Origin: Fusarium oxysporum f. sp. lycopersici 4287
Taxonomy: Eukaryota > Ascomycota > Sordariomycetes > Hypocreales > Nectriaceae
DNA length: 64,000 bases
Direction of reading: 5' to 3'
Assembly (NCBI RefSeq): GCF_000149955.1
Contig: NC_030990.1
Coordinates: 1,116,001-1,180,000, forward strand
Shown: piece after piece, positions 1-10,751 of the stretch
How positions within the stretch are numbered: the stretch's first letter is position 1
Layout: the number at the start of each line of letters is the position of its first letter
The notes under the pieces: generated by a model
Database searches by the model: none
The model's input: only the letters and a program-made list of their open reading frames with translations
What the model was told of the DNA's origin: nothing
Position numbers and translations under genes: made by a program

Positions 1-500
1 TCTTGCATGCTGGACGTCTTGGAATGGCAGAGAAATCTTCGAACTCGAATCTATCACGGCGAAAGGGTCGGTCTTGGGTTCGACGATCGTTGAAGATGTT
101 TCACTGGCGATGCTTCGTACACCGAGGGGAAAAGTCGCTCTTTGCAAGGCAGGCTGAGGCCATGGTGCTCGGAAAAGTTTGCCTTGACATCTTAGCTGCC
201 GTAGGCTGTGTGTAAATGTCGACATGATGGCCAATTCGGAGGATGGCCCCGTCGGTATCGTATCGGACCACGAGGTTCACTGACTGTCCAAAAAACTTCA
301 CGGGAATTCAAGGTCCATCACGGGCTAGCTGAGTCGGTGAGGTCACGTGGATAGGATGTCCGAATAGACTTATCTGTACGCCACATGTCTCACCCGCCAC
401 ACTGCATCACAGCCACTTCTTTCGCAGCTCGTTGCTCGGGCAGTAAGGCAGGACCCCACTAGCGCGGGGCAAGCAATTTGACACACTTATTAGAAAAAAA
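1..500. other. Intergenic start of window
   Basis: No gene is recognisable here. The short open frames overlap each other on both strands and have no protein-like composition. The region probably holds the distal promoter of the elongation factor gene that follows. Confidence 0.5.
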
Positions 501-593
501 CTTCCCCTCCCTCTTTTTTCTCCTCCTCATTCCTCCTTCGTCTCTTTGTCTGTCAACTTGTCTGTTCTCAGCTGCCTCAGCAAAGCAATCAAG
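501..593 (+). promoter_or_regulatory. Pyrimidine-rich leader before EF1-gamma
   Basis: A long C/T-dominated tract (about 501-554) lies just upstream of the ATG at 594. Such CT tracts mark the transcription start region of strongly expressed genes in filamentous fungi. The sequence between the tract and the ATG ends in a good start context (purine at -3). That it drives high expression is inferred from the family and the tract; no start site can be read directly. Confidence 0.45.
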
Positions 594-2257
594 ATGGCTT
601 TCGGAACTCTCTTCACCCGCGAGGTACATACTCTCGAGCATTGAAATTGAATCTGAATTTGCTGCAAGTGCAAACAAAGAGCGTCGTTACTGACTGGTCT
701 TGGTTCTTCCAGAACAACTGCCGTTCTACCGCCATACGCGCGGGCTGCTAAGGCGAACGACATCGAGCTCAACATCGTCGAGGCCGANNNNNNNNNNNNN
801 NNNNNNNNNNNNNNNNNNNNNNNNNNNNNNNNNNNNNNNNNNNNNNNNNNNNNNNNNNNNNNNNNNNNNNNNNNNNNNNNNNNNNNNNNNNNNNNNNNNN
901 NNNNNNNNNNNNNNNNNNNNNNNNNNNNNNNNNNNNNNNNNNNNNNNNNNNNNNNNNNNNNNNNNNNNNNNNNNNNNNNNNNNNNNNNNNNNNNNNNNNN
1001 NNNNNNNNNNNNNNNNNNNNNNNNNNNNNNNNNNNNNNNNNNNNNNNNNNNNNNNNNNNNNNNNNNNNNNNNNNNNNNNNNNNNNNNNNNNNNNNNNNNN
1101 NNNNNNNNNNNNNNNNNNNNNNNNNNNNNNNNNNNNNNNNNNNNNNNNNNNNNNNNNNNNNNCGCTATAGTCACCTCACAGAACGAGAAGACCACTCTTC
1201 TCGTTTAAGACCGAGCAGGAGTATGTCTATGTCTACGGCCCCTTGAGAAGTTCTCGTGCTAACCAACCATAGCTATGCTTCTATCCTGAAGTGGATGTCC
1301 TTCTTCAACTCTGAGGTCCTTCCCAGCCTCATCGCTTGGTTCGGTCCCCTCAAGGGCGACGCTCCCTACAACAAGAAGAACGTCGATGATGCCTCCAAGG
1401 CTTCCTTGAAGGCTTTCTCCGTGGTCGAGGAGCACCTCATCCGCAACACCTTCCTTGTTGGCGAGCGCATCACCCTTGCCGACCTCTTCGCTGCTGGCAT
1501 CGCTGTCCGTGGCTTCCAGTACTTCTTCGACAAGCAGTGGCGCGAGGAGAACCCCGCCGTCACTCGATGGTTCGAGACTGTCCGCGCTCAGCCCATCTTC
1601 GCTGAGGTTGCTGAGAAGGTTGAGCTCCTCGAGACTCCCGCTCTTACCAACACTCCCCCCAAGAAGCCTGAGCAGCCCAAGAAGGAGGCCAAGAAGGAGG
1701 TCAAGAAGGAAGCTGCCCCCGCCGCTGAGGCTGCTCCCGCTTCTGACGAGGCTCCTGCTGCCCCCAAGGCCAAGCACCCTCTTGAGGCTCTCGGCCGCCC
1801 CTCTTTCCCTCTCGATGAGTGGAAGCGCCAGTACTCCAACATCAAGGACCACAACGAGGCCATGAAGTACTTCTGGGACAACTTCAACTTCGAGGAGTAC
1901 TCCATCTGGAAGGTTGACTACAAGTACAACGAGGAGCTTACCCTCACCTTCATGTCCAACAACCTGATCGGTGGCTTCAACAACCGTCTTGAGGGTTCCC
2001 GCAAGTACATCTTCGGATGTGCTGCCGTCTACGGCGAGAACAACGACTCCGTCATCCAGGGTGCTTTCGTCATCCGAGGCCAGGAGCACGTTCCCGCCTT
2101 CGATGTCGCCCCCGATTGGGAGAGCTACAACTTCGAGAAGCTCGACCCCACCAACCCCGAGCACCGACAGTTCGTCGAGGATGCCTGGGGCTGGGAGAAG
2201 CCCATCACCGTCAACGGCAAGGAGTACAAGCTTGCTGACGGCAAGGTCTTCAAATAA
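594..2257 (+). CDS. CAM1: Elongation factor 1-gamma (eEF1Bgamma), interrupted by assembly gap
   Basis: Subunit of the eEF1B complex, which recharges eEF1A with GTP in translation elongation. Exon 1 (594-623) encodes MAFGTLFTRE. Intron 1 is 624-712. Exon 2 starts at 713 and runs into 375 N (788-1162), where most of the GST-like N domain is missing. Coding resumes at about 1163 and continues to 1220. Intron 2 is 1221-1272, and the last exon is 1273-2257. The visible part has the GST C-terminal domain, a Lys/Ala/Pro linker and the conserved EF1-gamma C-terminal domain ending ADGKVFK. One extra base shifts the frame on each side of the gap, near 747 (run of G) and near 1204 (run of T). An essential gene is unlikely to be broken, so these look like consensus errors at the gap edges. 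Expected full length is roughly 400 residues. Confidence 0.93.
788..1162. other. Scaffold gap, 375 N
   Basis: All bases are N. The gap removes part of the glutathione-S-transferase-like N-terminal domain of EF1-gamma and possibly an intron. The true length is unknown, because the N count may be an estimate. Confidence 0.99.
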
Positions 2258-2633
2258 ACAAATTAAAAAAAGGAAAAAGAAAACAAGAGCGATGATGATA
2301 ATGGCTTATGGTTAAATGGTTGGGGAGGGTAAATGAGTTTATGATATTTTATGCCTCATGAAGGCCCTGCCGGCTGGCAATTCCCTATGTAGTACCCAAA
2401 AGAACGAAGAGCTGTCTGTTACTTATAGACAATTGAAAGGATTTTTTTTTGTGAGATGAAGTTTGTGTCGCCTTTGGCAATGGCCATTTATGTTCTATCA
2501 TCAACATGCTATGAAGTTGTATCTTATGAGGCCTTGGGCCTCGGGTATCTCTGAATGAATCTAAAGCGTCTATGATATCCTGTGATTCATCTTATTCCTG
2601 ATACTTCCCACATTGGCGCAGGGTCAAACCTGA
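2258..2633. other. Convergent 3' region
   Basis: About 375 bp between the stop codons of EF1-gamma (plus) and the FCP1-like gene (minus). It holds A- and T-rich runs consistent with two facing 3' UTRs. No gene is seen. Confidence 0.6.
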
Positions 2634-3737
2634 CTAGGCTGCATCCTCTGGCAAGACATAAACTGGATCAAGCTTGAAAGGTGACTGTCTTACAAAGCGG
2701 CTGATATCCGCCTGGTAGGCCAGTTCATTCAGGTAATCGTGAACCTGGGGCAAGACATTGGGCATTTCCGTAGACAGTCCGGAGAACTCTGGAAGCGTAA
2801 GCGTGTTGAATGGTTCACTCCGGCCCTTCTCTAACGAGTCATCAACCAAAATAGTGTTGCTCTGATTCCAAAGACCTCCCTTATGAGCCTGGGGATGAGC
2901 AGCCCTCACCCGCGGATTAGTCCATACAGTCGTGAGGCGTTTGTAGACCTGCACTTTTGCGTTATAATCACCCTCCGAGAGACCAAAAGAATCACGACCC
3001 CAGACGACAAGAACCTGCTCACGCTGCTCAGGTGTGAGGAGCTGTTCAACCATCTTGTTGACGTTTTCAGGACGGGCTGAGGACCAAATCGCAACATGGA
3101 AAGCGTCGAGGCAGTATTTCATGAAGGTCTTTGCATGAGGTCGCTCGACGAAGTTGAAGGGCCGGCGTTTGTTGGGTCGATAGAGGAGAGTACCGTTGAG
3201 GTCCATTATAATGAGAATGCGACGCGGTTGAGGGAGTCGTTCGGGGCTGAGGTTTGCTTGGGCCATATATTGGGGCGTAGGTTCAGGAACACCACCAGAG
3301 GCTCTGCTTGGGATCTTGTGGGGCGATGAAGAGCGGCGTTGAGTTGGAGGGGCCTGGATCATTGCCTTGGGGCCTTTGGGGATTCTAAGAGGAGTTAGTA
3401 ACATGGTACGAAAAGACTGCATGCCATAGAGTTTAGGGGGCTCTCCATGCATCCTCAGGTGAATTCAGTCTTATTCCAGACCGGAATCCTAACTGATGGT
3501 CTATACACTTCCAAAGTCCTTCGGAGCTTTGGAATGCCGCCAGAAGCCTTATGAATATATGAGATAGATCTTCTGAACATACTTTGCGTCTGCAGCCGCT
3601 TTACTCTTCTTCTTGGGGCCTTTGGGCGCATTCTTGAGCGCATCACTCTGTCTCGGTTGCGCCAACGTGAGGCCCGGTATGTTCATCGGCCTGAATGACG
3701 ACCCATTCGGCACGACGGGCTCTTTATATCCTGTCAT
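2634..3737 (-). CDS. FCP1-homology (NIF) domain phosphatase of the HAD superfamily
   Basis: Predicted protein of 324 residues. Exon 1 is 3737-3583, the intron 3582-3454, and exon 2 3453-2634. The first exon encodes a Lys-rich stretch. Exon 2 carries a FCP1/SCP-type core. It begins with the catalytic motif DLNGTLL (DxDxT class with Asn in the middle position), followed by the sandwich elements AIWSSARPENV and a late NTILVDDS acidic motif. The family dephosphorylates Ser/Thr in proteins such as the RNA polymerase II tail; the substrate of this member cannot be read from sequence. The intron acceptor is GAG, a weak type, chosen because it alone keeps the frame. The start at 3737 is supported by good phase joining. 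Tim50 is the main alternative, but no transmembrane segment is visible. Confidence 0.8.
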
Positions 3738-4358
3738 GGCTGCAGCTGGGAGAAGGAAAGAAGCATCCTGGAGTGGTAAAGTGTGTGGTGCTGTGGAGTT
3801 GAATGGTAATGGAGAAATAAAGCTATAGTCAAAGAATCTATGAGCACGGGATGTACAAGAAAATGCAATATTGCGGGTTTTCACGAAACGGCGAGCGGTG
3901 CCCAGCATGGGGAAAGGAGGAAGAGAGGCGCAATTAAAGAAGAATGCGATTTGCGACACCAACGTTTGGCTTTTCTTAACTTTAGCGGCCGAAATCGCGG
4001 GGCAGCAGGGGGTGGGCCTAGGTCCATTTATGCGAATCATTAAATAGAGGGACCATGGCAGCATTTTTAGACTGACCATGTACTGTAATTACTGTGCTAT
4101 AAGAGGCTACTCAGGACTGCAGGACCTTATGGACTCTAGTATGTAGCAAGAATAACACTCGATCTTCTTAAGTCTTGATCTTGAGGTAGGGTTTAACCAG
4201 TGACCATCTCAGAACGTTCAATACGGTTATTCACTTACCGGGGCACTAAGATAAGACCTCTTCGTGGGGCTTATCAAAGCTGGAAAATAAAAAAGTTCCC
4301 AGCGCCGCTATGATCAAACATTGAAGAGCGCTTGTTTAATTACATACAGCAGCACAAC
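3738..4358. other. Divergent promoter region
   Basis: About 620 bp between the starts of the FCP1-like gene (minus) and RRP36 (plus). No further gene is seen, so it presumably contains both promoters. Confidence 0.5.
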
Positions 4359-5365
4359 ATGGCTTTCAAGCGAAAAACCTCATCGTCATTTGGACTGGAG
4401 AGAAGAGTGCGACCGAGGAGAGAGGATGAGTGGGTAGAAGAGCCAGAGAGTCAAGGTTCCTCAAGTGAGGACGATGATGAGGTTGAGGAGGAGGGTATTC
4501 GAGGCGTATCCGATGATGATGATGATGATGATGATGATGACGAGGGAGAGGAAGATCAAGAATCTGAAGAAGGGTCGGAAGATGAATCAGAGGTAAGGCC
4601 ATTAGGTCCCTCCTCGAAAACACAGTGCTGATTATAGAAAAGCCTGAGCAAGACACGCCAAAGATAGACCTCTCATCGGTCTCATTCGGAGCTCTCGCAA
4701 AAGCACAAGCATCACTGCCATCTGCTGGCCGCAAATCGAAATCGAAGAAATCGACCGATGAAGACGCTTCAAAAACAGAAACGCCAGCACCCAGGAAATC
4801 CACCAAATCAAAGGACGACCCCAAGCCCAAACGATCTTCCAAACACGCCCCCCAAGAACAAACCTCCAAAAAGCCCGTATCTCGCCGCCGTGAGATCCTC
4901 CCAGATAACCGGCGCCAATATCGCGATCCTCGCTTCGACCCCCTAGTAGGCCGCGTCGATGAAGAGAAAGCTAGCAAAGCATACGCCTTCCTCGACGAAT
5001 ACCGCGACAAGGAGATGGCCGACCTTCGCGCCCAGATCAAGAAGACCAAAGACTCCTACGAGAAGGACAATCTAAAGCGCCAACTCCAATCTATGGAATC
5101 TCGCAAGAAGGCCAACATGCGAAGACAGGAAGAGGAGAGATTGCTAAAGGACCATCGCCAGAAGGAGAAGGAGCTTGTGGCGCAGGGCAAGACGCCGTTC
5201 TACCTGAAGAAGAGCGAGCAGAAGAAGCAGTTGCTTGTTAATAGATATGAGGGTATGAGCAAGGGACAGGTTGATAGGGCGATTGAGAGGAAGAGGAAGA
5301 AGGTTGCTGGTAAGGAGAAGAAGGAGTTGGACTTTTTACAAAGAGGTTCTCGACCACGAGGATAA
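4359..5365 (+). CDS. RRP36: rRNA biogenesis protein RRP36
   Basis: Nucleolar component of the 90S/SSU processome, needed for early cleavages of pre-rRNA and 18S maturation. Exons 4359-4592 and 4643-5365 give 318 residues. The acceptor at 4641-4642 (AAG) keeps the frame; the nearer TAG at 4635-4637 would not. The N-terminal third is very acidic, with a run of ten Asp made by GAT repeats near 4510. The C-terminal half has the RRP36 signature: DPRFDPLVG, then AYAFLDEYRDKE and a long Lys/Arg/Glu helix with RKKANMRRQEEE. The tail is Lys/Arg-rich, typical of nucleolar proteins. The gene is head-to-head with the FCP1-like gene. Confidence 0.92.
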
Positions 5366-6593
5366 TCGAGTTACAAGATCAGAAAGTTTACATCAGTATA
5401 GCGATTGGGCTTACTATCTGAGTTGTGTAAAAGACCTACGATTGTTTCGGACAGGAGTTCATACACCATCGCTTTGACTCCATTTGTCCACCAACGCATA
5501 CGTCAAACATAGCGATATTGCATTTCAAAACATCTGCCTTAGTTTTTTACAAGCCACTTATGACTTAGATATGCATTTCAGCCCACCATAGCTTCTGAAC
5601 ATCCCTCCAACGGCCCAACCTTTCCCCTCAGTAAAAAGTTCACAGAAACAGCAAAAGAGAAAACATACAACAGCGAGGATTCGCTGGTCGTCACCGACCC
5701 AACTACTAGTTCGCCCCTTATCAGCTTATCTATGGGAGAGCGGACGGGATCCCGAGTTCTCTGATAGGTATGGTCGTATGTGATTGTCCTCGTTGCAATT
5801 CTCACTTAAAACAAGAGTCTGATGAGGCGGTTGGCAAACAAGGTGATCATATTAGTGAAAACAAACCCCCAGAGGGACCACCACCGTGTACAGGAATAGC
5901 ATAGCTTGGTAAATTAAAGGACTATGAAAGAGATTGGATATTTACTGGTTGAGCAATAGATGGATGAGCTAGGTCAAAATAGCAGACAAACATACGACAG
6001 CGGATATGTCCTAGCTGCCGCCAACGCAACTGCCAAGTCGCCTACTTATCTGACTTGGAAGGCTTCTCCCATATGAACTTTATCTGATACTTGACACATC
6101 ATTCTTGTTTGTCGTAATGGTTCTATCAACGAAGGACAACCCAAGAGGTCACAAACGGATATAGGGTAATGCAGCCACAACGTCAATTAACGGGTAACTA
6201 TGGGTCTACTGTTAAGATCCGTGATTGGCCCGATTGCCGTGCACATCATTGAAACGCAAGTGTAAGTGTGTAGAAGGATAGTAATCATGTGGTCAATTAA
6301 TCAAAGGAAGCCAATGACTACTTATTCAGATGAATGATATTGTATATCATATCGTATGTGCCTTGCCTCGGCCTCAACGTCATACTCATACTAAGTCATC
6401 TCTTGCCGGCCTAGAATAAAACAGGTATCTCATCACATTTATATCTCCGCCTTCTCTTAACGAGCCTGGTGATAATCACTTCAAGCTAGTCCTGAATAGT
6501 AATCAATATGTACTCCTTTGTTTAATATCCATTCTTGGTCCCATAAATCATTGCTCTAACACCGAATAGCCTGCATCTGCAAGAAAGGCGAGA
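5366..6593. other. Intergenic region containing a 5S rRNA gene
   Basis: 1.2 kb between RRP36 and GNT1. Apart from the 5S gene at 5663-5781, nothing coding is recognisable. The short ORFs in this stretch overlap the 5S gene or lack protein-like composition. Confidence 0.6.
5663..5781 (-). rRNA. 5S ribosomal RNA
   Basis: On the minus strand the gene starts ACATACGACCATACC and ends GCTGTTGTATGT, 119 nt, the standard fungal 5S ends. The internal control region GTTGGGTCGGTGACGACC is present. A TTTT pol III stop follows directly (5663-5660). It matches the second 5S gene of this window (62139-62257) at 109 of 119 positions by manual alignment. Two of the differences are base-pair-preserving changes in helices. 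A lone dispersed 5S gene is the usual arrangement in filamentous ascomycetes. Confidence 0.95.
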
Positions 6594-7738
6594 TCATTCC
6601 TCGTACTCTTCCTTGGGCAATATCACCTCGCTCAGCCCGCAAATTTCCTACATCTTGTTAGCTTCCAGCCAAGCAAATGACGGCCGAGAGAGATGTTTAC
6701 CTTCCGCTTCCGTTTGAAATCTGTATAGAAAGAGTTCCATATTATCCTTGCTGCGCAGTCCTCAGCGCCATCTGACAAAGTCGTGCAGTTGGGCTGCGAC
6801 TGGAGGCGAAGCTCCTCATCCGTTTCTATCCATGGCTTAGGAAGCGGCCAATCAGAAAAATGGACGAGTTTCGCTTCGTTATAGACAGTGGCGGGATCCC
6901 AAGGCTCAGTATCAGAGCCGAGATACCTCTTGTGATTATCTGCACGGAACTCACCCGTTAACAGATCATAGGGACGATGCGGGAGGACAAGGGCACTCTC
7001 GCGATACAGGTAGTTCACAATCTCCATATCGAAGTCGTTCTCAGAGGCAGAATCCACCTTGGCCATAATGCGAGCAAATTCTTTTTCAGAAGGTTGAATA
7101 AGTATCACCTGAGATGAGAGGATCTCCTTCTCGGGGAACAGCCAGTAGGCTCTTGGCATAGCTACTGGTGCTGGGGGCGAAAGAAATAGTTCATCCATGT
7201 CTTGTAAGAGCGTGGAATCAGAATCGATAGAAAGCACCCGGCTGTATTGAGTCTGATTAAAAGCGAGGAGCTTCGTGTAAGAATCGGCCCAGGTATCTAA
7301 AGACGGCACTAGTTAGCCTGGTTCGTGAATAAGAAGTATACCGAAATGGAGTAATGAGAGTATTCGTTTACCATCTTTATTGTCCTTGTGCTGAACTGTA
7401 ATGGGAACGAGCTTGACTCGATATTCATCGCGAGCTTTTATGAGCAATTGGGTATCCACAGAACTACCGTTATTTGCCTCGAACATGTGAGAAGGATACA
7501 TCATCACACGGTCGGCACGACTCGAAAGGCGATCCAACGATTCGAAGAACATGACTGAGTTACAGAGATAATCGCTATTGGTGACATATTGCGTGTAAGC
7601 GAAGCGCGACCAGTCGACCTCGATTGAGCCATGGAATTTCAATGGCTTCTCGGAAAGAAATCCGTTATTTGAGAGGACGAAGAGGACGAAGAAGGCAAAA
7701 GTGAGTCCTGCTGCCCATCGATATCGCCTTGATGCCAT
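6594..7738 (-). CDS. GNT1: GNT1-type Golgi N-acetylglucosaminyltransferase (GT8-like)
   Basis: Predicted 338 residues from exons 7738-7372, 7296-6701 and 6647-6594. Type II membrane protein: a short basic N-terminus is followed by a hydrophobic anchor (about residues 8-24). The lumenal part has the glycogenin/GT8-like fold, with the DxD metal/nucleotide-sugar motif in SIDSDSTLLQ, a MYPSHMF element and a C-terminal region ending near KEICG. In yeasts this family adds GlcNAc to N-linked glycans in the Golgi; the acceptor here is inferred. Start chosen at 7738, because the anchor follows directly. Upstream in-frame Mets at 7840 and 7786 would add residues before the anchor. The second intron (6700-6648) restores a conserved C-terminus that readthrough would lose. 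Confidence 0.82.
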
Positions 7739-9080
7739 GAAGCTTGGCGGGAATGGAGGTGTCAGTTCAGCTAATAGTTTTGCCATTTGTCTCGTAGGGC
7801 GCGATAGCTGAGTTGTAGAAGCCACTTGCAAGGCATTCAATGGGAGATTTTAATTATTGAGAAGCTGTATTGCGCGAATGAGCAAGTAAACGCTAAGTGC
7901 GATGAGACTGTATCCAGGTAGAGAGAGTGGTAGAAAGGAGCCAGTCCTTATAGAATTATACAGTATTGTCAAGTAGAATGAAGCTGAAGTCTAGATAATG
8001 AATGTTTAAAAAGGAAACGGGAAAAATGAAAAAGGGAGAATACGAGCAAACCAACAGAATCTGAGTGAAATCCAAAGCCAACTGCCGACCAACAGAACGA
8101 ATAAATGAATGCTTGCAGCATGGCACCTAATTTAGCAAAGACCCTGGGAAGACACTTTTGTCTAGGCGCTTAGATATGAATTAACCCTGCAAGATTTGTT
8201 ATACCTACTTAACCTGCCTAGTTGTGAGAAGAGACAATAAACGTTTCGCCAATCAGATGAAGCCCTTGGGCCCCGGTCGATATTTTTATTTGCGGTGTTT
8301 CAGGGATTAAGACGTCCTAACAACCAACACTCAATATTCTCTGTGTACCTGGTGTACATGGCGTGACTTATCACGTAAGGTACTTCATTCTAGACGGACA
8401 CACGACGCCTTCATTTTTTTGTCCTCATTTGGATCGCATATCCTCTCGGATAGGGAATATACGTTCGTGAAGTTGTTGCATGTTCGTTGTTCTGTCTATG
8501 CGCACTCTTAAGAATCCATAGCCATGACCTTCTAGGCCCAACAAACGATCATGATTATTCTGATCGCTCTGTTTCTAGAGAGCACAGAGCCTTGAGTTGA
8601 GAGAATTTTCCGGGCGCTCCAGAGATCATGTTTGCAGTATGCGTACTTCATTGTTGGTGACGCAGAGAGGCTTGCCAGGGCATGAAGACTTGTTGTTGGT
8701 GCAGTGAGTCTCCAAGGGGTAGAGACTTATTTTACATCCTTGGAAAAGCATCTATTGTATGCGTGTTGGTTGTGCTCTTACAGGCCAAGTGGGCTGAGTT
8801 GAGCTCGTGAATCCACCATTGGCCGAATCATGCTACAACTGGGATTCCTCATCCCAGGACTGAGGAATCAGGGTTAGGACAGTTGGGACAGCTGGGTCTT
8901 GTTTGAGTTCTTCATCGAGTCTGGTCTGCTCCCACCGCTTTGCACGTCTTCCTTTTCTCCCGACCTCCTTTCATAGGGCGCTCTGCATATCTAAATACCT
9001 CGGTTAGTCTTCTTACGCCCCTTTTATGGTTATTCATATCCTCTGTTCGTTCCTCGTCCTGTCTCAACAAACCTTTGACT
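7739..9080. other. Divergent intergenic region, 1.3 kb
   Basis: Lies between the starts of GNT1 (minus) and the pepsin-like gene (plus). No coding sequence, RNA gene or repeat was recognised. Confidence 0.5.
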
Positions 9081-10751
9081 ATGCTGGCAACCCTTATAAC
9101 ACTTACATTGGCATTGATAGCCACCATTTCGGCCGAAGTAACCCCCAGAGAGGTCAAATGGACGGACGATACGTTTGGACCGGACGGTCCTTGGCGTGCA
9201 GTCAGTATTCGGATGGGGAATGAAGAATCGTCAATAGGTCTATATCCTGGCAGCGCTTGGGAGTCGTGGTTGATCCAAGATCGATATTGCAGAAAGGGCA
9301 CATGCTTCGCGTCTAAAGCTGGTACCTACGACAACTCTTCCGGTACGCAAGGAGGTATTCAGATGCCTGCAGATCTCAGCGGCTTTATGCTTGGTTTGGA
9401 CTTGAAAGGCAATCCAGCAACTCGACATTTGGACCGTATGTGGTTGAACGGGGCTATAGTGGAAAACGTGAGCCTTGCTCTTTTGGAGTCTCAGAAGATC
9501 AAATATCCTGGCGGCCAGACATCGCCGTTCTTCGCTGGCTGTTTAAGTCTAGGTGGAAGGCGGGCTATAAACCAGAGCTTCTCCCAAGACGATGGTCCAG
9601 CCATCAACGCAAGTCTCGTGCCAGGCTGGATGTGGGAACACGAATGGACAAGATCGAGCTCTTTCGGCCTGCATATCGGATCGGTACAACCTGACATATC
9701 CGGGTCCTTATGGTTTGGAGGCTACGATCAGAACCGTGTTATCGGAGAAGTCCTCAATATGAACGGAGGTCCGAGAGACGGGATCACACTTCGAGATATC
9801 GGTATCGACGTTATAGGAACCAAGTCTCCTTTCGAGTTCGATTCGAAAGATGGCCTACTTGCCAACGGAAACTCCTCTATTGGAGGTAGCCTCAAAGTCT
9901 TGGTTGATGGCTGCTCGCCTTACTTTACGCTGCCCAGGTCGACCTGCGATAGCATCGCCGCCCATCTCCCTGTCAAATTCAACAAAGATCTTGGCCTATA
10001 CATATGGGATACGAAGTCAGACAGATATAAGGAAATTATCAACTCTGCCTCGGCCCTAAGCTTTTCATTCATCTCCAACTCAAACACTGATCCAATAAAG
10101 ATTCGTGTCCCTTTTATGCACCTCAATCTAACCCTCTCGGCACCTCTATCTGATAAACCAACGCCTTATTTCCCTTGCCACTCGAATGGAAAGGACCAGT
10201 ATGTTTTAGGCCGTGCATTTCTTCAAGACGCCTTTGTTGGGGCCAACTGGCACCCGGATATCGATACCTGGTGGTTAGCCCAAGCCCCAGGCCCCAATAT
10301 CCAGGCTACACCCAATGTTGTATCGATCGGAGAGAGAGACAAGACCGTGAGCAAGGGCGGGAATGATTGGAAGGTATCCTGGAGTGGAGTTTGGGATGAC
10401 CAAGAAGCACCGTCCAGTACCCCTACAGCGGATAGCACCGACAAAAAGGGAGACACAAAGGGGAACGAAGAGGGCAGCAAAGAGGACGACCAAGAGGATG
10501 ACAAGGTTGGAATGTCGGTTGGAGCCAAAGCTGGCATCGGTGCTGGTATTGCTGCCGCTGTCATAGCGGCCGGAGTGGGCGTCTTCTTGTGCTGGCGTCG
10601 ACGTCGGAATCAGCCCCAAGAGGAGTCGACTACAGAACCCGTGGCAACAGTTGATGAGTCAAAGTTACCATCGGTAGTTTTGTACCCTCAAGAATTGCCT
10701 AGCCAGGAAGTGCAGCCACCTTATTATCAAAGGTTTGAATTACCTTCCTGA
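9081..10751 (+). CDS. Membrane-anchored pepsin-like (family A1) protein, probably not catalytic
   Basis: Single-exon protein of 556 residues. It has a signal peptide (about residues 1-18), a pepsin-fold ectodomain to about residue 410, a low-complexity Ser/Thr/Asp/Glu/Lys stalk, one transmembrane helix (about 480-503) and a basic-start cytoplasmic tail. Fold marks include SGSLWFGGYDQNRV and YVLGRAFLQDAFVGANW. The first active-site loop, normally DTGS, reads YPGS. The second reads VDGCSPYFTLP, keeping Asp but not the DTG/DSG form. Several N-glycosylation sequons occur. The layout recalls yapsin-like surface proteases, but loss of the first Asp suggests a non-enzymatic binding or sensing role. 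Start chosen at 9081, because the signal peptide begins there. Confidence 0.83.
   Translation: MLATLITLTLALIATISAEVTPREVKWTDDTFGPDGPWRAVSIRMGNEESSIGLYPGSAWESWLIQDRYCRKGTCFASKAGTYDNSSGTQGGIQMPADLSGFMLGLDLKGNPATRHLDRMWLNGAIVENVSLALLESQKIKYPGGQTSPFFAGCLSLGGRRAINQSFSQDDGPAINASLVPGWMWEHEWTRSSSFGLHIGSVQPDISGSLWFGGYDQNRVIGEVLNMNGGPRDGITLRDIGIDVIGTKSPFEFDSKDGLLANGNSSIGGSLKVLVDGCSPYFTLPRSTCDSIAAHLPVKFNKDLGLYIWDTKSDRYKEIINSASALSFSFISNSNTDPIKIRVPFMHLNLTLSAPLSDKPTPYFPCHSNGKDQYVLGRAFLQDAFVGANWHPDIDTWWLAQAPGPNIQATPNVVSIGERDKTVSKGGNDWKVSWSGVWDDQEAPSSTPTADSTDKKGDTKGNEEGSKEDDQEDDKVGMSVGAKAGIGAGIAAAVIAAGVGVFLCWRRRRNQPQEESTTEPVATVDESKLPSVVLYPQELPSQEVQPPYYQRFELPS

Noticed and set aside
1259..2164. 301-codon frame antisense to EF1-gamma
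   Set aside because: Long only because the sense strand uses C-ending codons; composition is Leu/Val/Gly/Ser-rich without domains. It is a shadow of the real gene.
4366..5049. 227-codon antisense frame with poly-His in RRP36
   Set aside because: The His run is the complement of the GAT (Asp) repeat. RRP36 on the plus strand explains the sequence.
5578..5805. 75-codon minus-strand frame
   Set aside because: Lies over the 5S rRNA gene and its flanks; the RNA gene explains the conservation between the two ends of the window.
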